Positions 58,485 to 64,000 of a stretch of 64,000 nucleotides of DNA are shown in pieces. The notes beneath the pieces are model-generated. The model ran no database searches. It was not told where the DNA came from and saw nothing but the letters and a program-made list of their open reading frames with translations. The stretch is from the NCBI RefSeq assembly GCF_020687825.1, contig NZ_JAJEWP010000001.1, forward strand, positions 1,272,998 to 1,336,997, given 5' to 3'. This stretch comes from Fluctibacter halophilus. GTDB lineage: Bacteria > Pseudomonadota > Gammaproteobacteria > Enterobacterales > Alteromonadaceae. Both the position numbers and the translations under genes were made by a program. Each line of letters opens with the position of its first letter. The stretch's first letter is position 1.

Positions 58485-59287
58485 AACACGCGAAGTTGAA
58501 AGTCAGCCTGTACCGACGTCAGCTCCGTTCGGATCCGTTGCACGGCCTGCTTCTGGGCTCGCCAATAAAACGGAGTCATCATCAGCAAATGCTCTCGGTC
58601 GTCTTGACTGGGAAGGACTATATCAAAACGCACTGACAGGCTTTCCTGCAACGCAAAACCGTCGGGCACGGCTGTCTCGCTGTGATGGACCTGTGCAGTG
58701 TCATACACCATCGCTTTCAAGCCCGCCAGATGATCGGGACCGGGTGATACTTCTATCCAAATGCCGCCTTCGGCAAGCACCCTTGCTGCTTCTGCCGCCC
58801 CCAACGGGGCGAACACCTGTAACACACCATCGACACTGCTATCTGCGACCGGTAACCGGGCCGATGATGCCACCGCGAATTGCATGTTCGGGTAAGCCTT
58901 GGCGGCTTTTTGCACCGCATTTTTAGCAATGTCGATACCCGCCAGAGCAACCTGACGTCCCTCGCGGAGCAGACGCTCCTGCAGTTGCGCCAGGTAGTAA
59001 CCTTCGCCACAGCCGGCATCCAGTATTTGCTCGGCATCGGGTGCCAGGTGCGAAAACATGGCTTCAACGATGCGCTCAGCCAGTGGCGCATAGAAACCAG
59101 CACGCAAAAAGGCTCGCCGGGCATTGATCATGGCTTTGTTATCACCCGGATCCTTGCTGTTTTTGTGCTGTACCAACAGCAAGTTGACATAACCTTCTTT
59201 GGCACAATCATAACTGTGTTGTTGTTCACAACACCATTGGCGACCCTGTTGGGTCATCGCCTGCCGACAGGCCGGACAAATCCACAT
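58463..59287 (-). CDS. rlmA: 23S rRNA (guanine-745-N1)-methyltransferase
   Basis: This SAM-dependent methyltransferase of helix 35 in 23S rRNA has 274 residues. The N-terminal zinc finger is CPAC with a later Cys and His (CCEQQH), followed by AKEGYVNLLLVQHKNSKDPGD. The SAM site is ILDAGCGEGYYLAQL. ATG 59287 gives the family start and has GGTGGAA upstream; the frame to 59338 adds 17 unrelated residues. Confidence 0.93.
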   Translation of the reverse strand: MWICPACRQAMTQQGRQWCCEQQHSYDCAKEGYVNLLLVQHKNSKDPGDNKAMINARRAFLRAGFYAPLAERIVEAMFSHLAPDAEQILDAGCGEGYYLAQLQERLLREGRQVALAGIDIAKNAVQKAAKAYPNMQFAVASSARLPVADSSVDGVLQVFAPLGAAEAARVLAEGGIWIEVSPGPDHLAGLKAMVYDTAQVHHSETAVPDGFALQESLSVRFDIVLPSQDDREHLLMMTPFYWRAQKQAVQRIRTELTSVQADFQLRVLRKRPVQ

Positions 59288-59336
59288 ACTTTTCCACCAC
59301 ACGAGTCTGACAGTGCGCATACTAGGGGAATAAGAC

Positions 59337-59365
59337 AAAAAAGCCAGCCTTGATCGGCTGGCTTT
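59337..59365 (-). terminator. Terminator of the mms operon
   Basis: AAGCCAGCC and GGCTGGCTT form a 9-base stem, followed on the minus strand by a T-run (CTTTTTTGT). It begins about 26 bases after the SDR stop. Confidence 0.88.
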
Positions 59366-59390
59366 GGGTTAGCACCTTGGTGCTGCAATG

Positions 59391-60152
59391 CTATACGCGG
59401 GTTCCACCGTCAAGTTCAAGGGTGCGGCCGGTGAAATAATCGTTCTCAAAAATAAACCGCGCGGCATGGCCCAACTCGCCAACGTCAGCCAGGCGGCGTA
59501 ACGGTACGGTAGAAAGGAACTTGTCACGCATTTCCGGGCGCATTTGCGCTGCCATCGCGGTGTCCACCAGACCCGGCGCAATACAGCCGGTACGAATACC
59601 AAAGCGAGCCAGCTCTTTGCCCCAACTGACCGTCATGGTGGCAACTGCGGATTTAGACGCGGAGTAGTTGGTCTGTCCCATGTTGCCGGCCCGTGATACC
59701 GACGAAATGTTAATGATCACGCCTTCACTCTTGGTGTTGACCATTTGCGCTGCGGCTTCACGGCCACACAGGAATGTGCCGGTAACATTGACGTCCAGCA
59801 CAGACTGAAACTGCTGTTTGGACATTTTATCGACCACCTGGCCGTCTTTCACCTTGAGCAACATACCGTCACGCATAATGCCGGCACTGTTGATCAGGCC
59901 GTTAAGCCGGCCAAAATCCGCAGCGATCGCTGCAAAGGTCTGCTCAACCTGCGCCTCATCAGTGACATTCACCACATAGGCACGGGCCTTTACACCCAGG
60001 GATTGGATCTCTTCAGCGGCTTTATTCAGCGCTTCTTCCTGCATGTCCAGCAGTGCGATGTGCGCGCCCTGCTCCGCCAAGGATTGTGCCATTGCACGGC
60101 CCAGGCCTTGTGCTGCACCCGTAACTGCAATTACTTTATCGTTTACGTTCAC
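59391..60152 (-). CDS. SDR-family NAD(P)-dependent oxidoreductase
   Basis: This 253-residue short-chain dehydrogenase has the nucleotide motif TGAAQGLG, the catalytic Ser in ISSVSRAG, and YSASK (YxxxK). It resembles FabG-like enzymes. As the last gene of the valine operon it may act on 3-hydroxyacyl or methylacetoacetyl-type intermediates, but this is inference. GTG 60152 has AGAGGA six bases upstream and is preferred to TTG 60158. Confidence 0.87.
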   Translation of the reverse strand: MNVNDKVIAVTGAAQGLGRAMAQSLAEQGAHIALLDMQEEALNKAAEEIQSLGVKARAYVVNVTDEAQVEQTFAAIAADFGRLNGLINSAGIMRDGMLLKVKDGQVVDKMSKQQFQSVLDVNVTGTFLCGREAAAQMVNTKSEGVIINISSVSRAGNMGQTNYSASKSAVATMTVSWGKELARFGIRTGCIAPGLVDTAMAAQMRPEMRDKFLSTVPLRRLADVGELGHAARFIFENDYFTGRTLELDGGTRV

Positions 60153-60154
60153 AA

Positions 60155-61051
60155 TCAATCCTCTTTCGTATGATTAAACAGTTCAAAAATGCTTGAGAAA
60201 TCGCGCTTACCGTTACCCTGCCCACTGTGCAGTGTGTACAGGCTTTGCGCCAATGCCCCCATTGGGGTGGCCGAGCCACTGTGTTTTGCCGTGTCCATTG
60301 CCAGACCCAGATCTTTTTTCATCAGGTCAACCATAAACCCGCCCTGGTAACCGTTGCTAGACGGTACGCCTTCCATCACGCCAGGACAGGGGTTGTATTT
60401 TTGCAACGTCCAATTGCAGCCAGAGCTTTGTAACATGATGTCAGATGCAACAGCCGGATCCAGGCCGTTATCGATTGCCATCTGCAATGCCTCGGAGGTA
60501 CCCACCATCAGCACCGACAACAGCATGTTGTTACAGATCTTGGCTATCTGACCTGCCCCTACGCCGCCGGCGTGAAAGATATTTTGCCCCATCGCTGACA
60601 GGATCGGTTGTGCAGCAGCAAAATCGGCATGCTCGCCGCCAACGATAAACGTCAATGTACCGGCTTTGGCACCACCCACACCGCCCGATACCGGTGCATC
60701 GATGAAACGCATACCCGCGTCAGCCAATGCACTTCCCACTGCTTTGGCGGTGTCTGCATCAATGGTACTGGAATCTATTACCAAGGTGTTCTTGGCCATG
60801 TGATGGACCAAACCATCCTCGCCCAAATAAACGCTCTTTACGTGCTTAGAGGCGGGCAGCATAGAAATAACCACATCACTGCCCTTTACAGCGCTTTGCA
60901 AGCTGTCAGCACTGCGTGCACCCTGACCGGTAAGCTCTTTTACCGCTGCCGGATTCAGGTCAAACACACACACATCATGGTCAGCTTTGAGCAGGTTGCT
61001 GGCCATTGGACCGCCCATATTGCCCAGTCCGATAAACGTAATCGTTGCCAT
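60155..61051 (-). CDS. mmsB: 3-hydroxyisobutyrate dehydrogenase
   Basis: This NAD-dependent enzyme oxidises 3-hydroxyisobutyrate to methylmalonate semialdehyde in valine breakdown. It has 298 residues. The Rossmann motif is FIGLGNMGGPMASNLL, the substrate site is DAPVSGGVGGAKAGTL, and the catalytic Lys is in GAGQIAKICNNMLL. It is co-transcribed with the HIBYL-CoA hydrolase that makes its substrate. Confidence 0.95.
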   Translation of the reverse strand: MATITFIGLGNMGGPMASNLLKADHDVCVFDLNPAAVKELTGQGARSADSLQSAVKGSDVVISMLPASKHVKSVYLGEDGLVHHMAKNTLVIDSSTIDADTAKAVGSALADAGMRFIDAPVSGGVGGAKAGTLTFIVGGEHADFAAAQPILSAMGQNIFHAGGVGAGQIAKICNNMLLSVLMVGTSEALQMAIDNGLDPAVASDIMLQSSGCNWTLQKYNPCPGVMEGVPSSNGYQGGFMVDLMKKDLGLAMDTAKHSGSATPMGALAQSLYTLHSGQGNGKRDFSSIFELFNHTKED

Positions 61052-61056
61052 GTAAG

Positions 61057-62178
61057 TTACTCCTTCAATTCAGCCAATGGATGAGGCTGATTGCCCCAGG
61101 GGGCTTCAAAAAAGCGCGCCAAAACGTCTTCAGGCACGGCTTCTACATTGGCATAGTGCCATTGTGGGTTGTTGTCTTTATCAATCAGCAGTGCCCGAAC
61201 CCCTTCCTGAAATTCACCAAACTCGCCACAGCGACAAGACATGATCAATTCCATCTGGAAACATTCTGCCAACGACAGGCTCTTAGCGCGCTGCAATTGT
61301 TGCCAGACCAGGTGCATGGTGACCGGCGAACCTGCTGCCAGACTCCCTTTGGCCCTTTGCAGCCATTTATCCTGTTGATCATCCAGCGCAAGAATGGCAC
61401 TCACCACCTCACCAATGGTGTTGCCCGCCGTCACGCGGTCAATCATGGCCTGGTGTTTTTCGACCTGCCCTGCTGGTAACGCCTCACTGTGCTCTTTATG
61501 CCATTGCTGACAGATGCTGGTCAGCTGTTGATCGACCGAGGCATGCGCCCACTCCACTGATAACAAGCTATCGAAGAAAGCCTGTTTGCAAGCATGGGGA
61601 ATAAAGTGATCGGCCAGTCGAATGTACAAGGCATCGGTGGCATTGATGCTGGCACCGGTCAATCCCAGAAATAAGCCACTGCCACCGGGCATACGGTTCA
61701 AAAACCAGCTGCCGCCCACATCCGGGTACAATCCGATGGTGATCTCGGGCATTGCGATACGCGAAGACTCCGTGACGATACGGTGACTGGCACCGGCCAT
61801 CAACCCCAGCCCCCCGCCCATGACAATACCATTGCCCCAGACTAAAACAGGCTTATTGTAGGTATGGATAAGGTGATCCAGACGGTATTCCTGAGTAAAG
61901 AAATCCTGCAGCTCTGCAGGCACCTGATCCGGTTGCTCGGCCATCGCTCGATGCATGCTAACCACATCGCCACCGGCACAAAAGGCCTTGTCACCTTCGG
62001 CATCCAGTACCACCATCAACACATCATCGCGCTGTTGCCAGGCGCGCAGCTGAGGCAGCAACAATGCCACCATATCACTGCCGAGGGCGTTCAGGGCTTT
62101 GGGTTTATTCAGCGTGGCAACAGCAATCCGATGACCTGAAACCGTCGAATGCTCGTCAAACACTACACAATCGGTCAT
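61057..62178 (-). CDS. 3-hydroxyisobutyryl-CoA hydrolase (enoyl-CoA hydratase/isomerase family)
   Basis: This 373-residue ECH_2-type protein has the length and motifs of HIBYL-CoA hydrolase. AFCAGGDVVSMH provides the oxyanion hole, NGIVMGGGLGLM is the second CoA-binding loop, and PEITIGLYPDVGGSWFLNRMPG is the hydrolase signature with the catalytic Glu. It removes CoA from 3-hydroxyisobutyryl-CoA before MmsB acts. It lies between the acyl-CoA dehydrogenase and mmsB with gaps of 5-9 bases. Confidence 0.92.
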   Translation of the reverse strand: MTDCVVFDEHSTVSGHRIAVATLNKPKALNALGSDMVALLLPQLRAWQQRDDVLMVVLDAEGDKAFCAGGDVVSMHRAMAEQPDQVPAELQDFFTQEYRLDHLIHTYNKPVLVWGNGIVMGGGLGLMAGASHRIVTESSRIAMPEITIGLYPDVGGSWFLNRMPGGSGLFLGLTGASINATDALYIRLADHFIPHACKQAFFDSLLSVEWAHASVDQQLTSICQQWHKEHSEALPAGQVEKHQAMIDRVTAGNTIGEVVSAILALDDQQDKWLQRAKGSLAAGSPVTMHLVWQQLQRAKSLSLAECFQMELIMSCRCGEFGEFQEGVRALLIDKDNNPQWHYANVEAVPEDVLARFFEAPWGNQPHPLAELKE

Positions 62179-62187
62179 GCATCCCCC

Positions 62188-63345
62188 TTATAAAATATCA
62201 CCAGCACCCTCGGCCAGCAGACGACGACCGATGATGACGCGCATGATCTCATTGGTACCTTCAAGGATTTGATGCACCCGCACATCACGCACCATGCGCT
62301 CTAACGGGTACTCCTGAATATAGCCATAGCCGCCGTGCAATTGCAGCGCCTCATTACACACCTTGAAGCCAACATCAGTGGCGAAGCGTTTTGCCATGGC
62401 ACAATAAGCGGTCTTTTCAGGGTCGTCATTGTCCAGTTTAAACGCCGCTAAGCGCACCATTTGCCGCGCGGCAACCAGTTCAGTGGCCATGTCGGCCAGT
62501 TTGAACTGCAAAGCCTGAAACGCTGCCAGTGGCTTACCAAACTGGGTACGTTCTTGCAGATACGCCCGCGCAGTGTCTAACGCTTGCTGAGCCGTTCCCA
62601 AAGAACAGGTGGCGATATTGATCCGACCGCCGTCCAGACCTTTCATGGCAAATTTAAACCCTTCGCCTTCGTTGCCGAGCAGATGGTCGACGGGAATACG
62701 CACATTGTCGAACGTGACCAAACGGGTGGGTTGGGCATTCCAACCCATTTTTTCTTCTGCCTTACCGTAGATAATGCCGTCGGTATCCGCCGGTACAACG
62801 ACCGCGGAGATACCAGCAGGTCCTTCGCCGCCCGTACGCACCATCACCACCAGTACGTCGGTTTCACCGGCGCCGGAGATAAACATTTTGGAACCATTGA
62901 TCACGTATTCATCACCGTCGCGTTTAGCACTGGTGCGCAGCGACGCGGCATCAGAACCACTGCCCGGCTCGGTCAGGCAATAGGACGCCAGCTTCTCACC
63001 GGTGACCAGTGTCGGGCACCACGCCTGACGCACAGCCTCGGTTCCCCAACTGGCGATCATCCAGGTTGCCATATTGTGTATGGTCATCATTGCCGTGGTG
63101 GCGGTACAACCGGTAGCCAGTTGTTCGAAAATGATCGAGGAGTCCAGTCGGGACAGGCCCAGGCCACCCTCTGATTCAGGGGTGTACAAACCGCAAAAAC
63201 CCAATTCGCCGGCCCGTTGGATGACATCCTTGGGAAAATGGTGTTCTTTGTCCCAACGAGCAGCGTTGGGGGCCAATTCCTGATCAGCAAACTGGCGGGC
63301 AGCGTCAGCAAAGGCAAGTTGATCTTCAGTAAGCTCAAAATTCAT
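62188..63345 (-). CDS. Acyl-CoA dehydrogenase, probably isobutyryl-CoA dehydrogenase
   Basis: This FAD enzyme has 385 residues. CLTEPGSGSDAASLRT and KMFISGAGETDVLVVM line the active site, and the catalytic Glu is in HQILEGTNEIMR. In this operon the substrate is most likely isobutyryl-CoA; 2-methylbutyryl-CoA is possible. ATG 63345 has AGGA six bases upstream and is preferred to the TTG at 63351. Confidence 0.93.
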   Translation of the reverse strand: MNFELTEDQLAFADAARQFADQELAPNAARWDKEHHFPKDVIQRAGELGFCGLYTPESEGGLGLSRLDSSIIFEQLATGCTATTAMMTIHNMATWMIASWGTEAVRQAWCPTLVTGEKLASYCLTEPGSGSDAASLRTSAKRDGDEYVINGSKMFISGAGETDVLVVMVRTGGEGPAGISAVVVPADTDGIIYGKAEEKMGWNAQPTRLVTFDNVRIPVDHLLGNEGEGFKFAMKGLDGGRINIATCSLGTAQQALDTARAYLQERTQFGKPLAAFQALQFKLADMATELVAARQMVRLAAFKLDNDDPEKTAYCAMAKRFATDVGFKVCNEALQLHGGYGYIQEYPLERMVRDVRVHQILEGTNEIMRVIIGRRLLAEGAGDIL

Positions 63346-63416
63346 AGTCAATCCTGTCTCTTTAACAGCAAACGGCGGGCCCCAGGACCCACCGTTGTCA
63401 ATTCAGTCATTACGCC

Positions 63417-64000
63417 TTAGCGCAGATTAATCGTCATGTTAGGCCCTTTCGGGATATCGTCTTCGAACCAACGGGCGGTAATGGTTTTGGTTTCTGAGTA
63501 GAAACGAATCGCCTGTTTACCGTAGGCGTGCAGATCGCCGAAGAACGAGTTTTTCCAACCGGTAAAGGAGAAAAACGGTAACGGAACAGGGATAGGAACA
63601 TTGATCCCCACCTGACCTACTTCCACTTCATGCTGATATTTACGTGCTGCAGCACCACTGGCAGTGAAGATTGACGTACCATTGCCGTACGGGTTGCGGT
63701 TAACCAAAGCGATGGCCTCTTCGAGGGTATCCACGGTCACACAACACAACACCGGACCAAAAATTTCCTGCTGGTAAATGGCCATCTCTTCTGTCACATC
63801 GGTGAACAACGTCGGGCCAACCCAGTTTCCGCTTTCATAGCCTTCAACAGTGCAATCAGAACCGTCCAACAGGCAGGTTGCCCCTTCGTCTTTGCCCTGC
63901 TGAATCATCGACAATACCCGCGCTTTGGCTTGAGGGCTGATCAACGGGCCATAGCCGGCTGACTCATCATTCCACAATCCGGGTTTCACTGTACGTAACT
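63417..64000 (-). CDS. mmsA: Methylmalonate-semialdehyde dehydrogenase (CoA-acylating), C-terminal part
   Basis: This is the C-terminal 190-odd residues of an aldehyde dehydrogenase, cut by the window edge (the catalytic Cys lies outside). [55 protein letters not shown] and [12 protein letters not shown] match MmsA. It converts methylmalonate semialdehyde to propionyl-CoA, the last step of valine degradation. It is the most upstream operon gene visible. The 71-base gap to the next gene holds a 9-base-pair hairpin with a poor T-run. Confidence 0.93.
   Translation of the reverse strand, partial: LRTVKPGLWNDESAGYGPLISPQAKARVLSMIQQGKDEGATCLLDGSDCTVEGYESGNWVGPTLFTDVTEEMAIYQQEIFGPVLCCVTVDTLEEAIALVNRNPYGNGTSIFTASGAAARKYQHEVEVGQVGINVPIPVPLPFFSFTGWKNSFFGDLHAYGKQAIRFYSETKTITARWFEDDIPKGPNMTINLR

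Overview
The window looks like chromosome of a marine gammaproteobacterium close to the Alteromonadales. The evidence is gene content and order: leuS-lptE-holA-nadD-rsfS-rlmH-mrdA-rodA-mltB-rlpA-dacA-ybeD-lipB-lipA, yejK/yejLM, ftsH-folP-glmM-tpiA-secG-tRNA-Leu(GAG) with yhbY divergent, and a valine-degradation mms operon. No insertion sequence, phage gene, CRISPR array or rRNA operon was seen. Naming a genus would need a database search.

Layout. 1-6.9 kb: tail of an unidentified gene, a large Ig-repeat lipoprotein, a dicarboxylate/amino-acid symporter, and a CNNM-lolD-lolE unit. 7-13.7 kb: a five-gene minus-strand operon of lipase, membrane-anchored di-heme cytochrome c, catalase-like heme protein, alpha/beta hydrolase and M14 peptidase. 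13.8-20.2 kb: a 7TMR-DISM diguanylate cyclase, a DUF1244 gene, pnp, a YjbR-type gene, a serine hydrolase and tRNA-Leu(GAG). The rimP-nusA-infB-rbfA-truB-rpsO block usually found between this tRNA and pnp is absent. 20.2-26.4 kb: secG, tpiA, glmM, folP, ftsH and yhbY, with what looks like a decayed rlmE in the 518-bp gap upstream of ftsH.

26.5-29.6 kb is the most interesting part. It is a compact plus-strand operon with a pepsin-type aspartic protease, a GNAT acetyltransferase, and a tetrapyrrole-methylase-fold protein that closely resembles the alpha-N-methyltransferases of split borosins (SonM of Shewanella, OphMA of fungi). A 69-residue protein follows that looks like the matching borosin precursor: a helical leader, a hydrophobic core YWCIIF and a strongly acidic tail. 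A strong terminator closes the unit. I read this as a split-borosin RiPP locus with possible tailoring and protease genes.

29.7-36 kb: a TPR-GGDEF protein, slyD, a small membrane protein, a large Lon-family protease, a secreted SRPBCC protein and ybeL. 36-50 kb: the conserved leuS to lipA region for tRNA charging, LPS export, DNA replication, NAD synthesis, ribosome maturation, cell elongation and lipoylation. 50-59.3 kb: a periplasmic cyclophilin, a PilZ protein, an M61 peptidase, an M23 peptidase coupled to a tandem QueD-like protein, yejK, yejLM and rlmA. 59.4-64 kb: the valine/isobutyrate operon (mmsA, acyl-CoA dehydrogenase, HIBYL-CoA hydrolase, mmsB, SDR), with mmsA cut by the window edge.

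C-di-GMP signalling is represented by two GGDEF proteins and one PilZ receptor. All family assignments come from reading motifs by eye; no searches were run.
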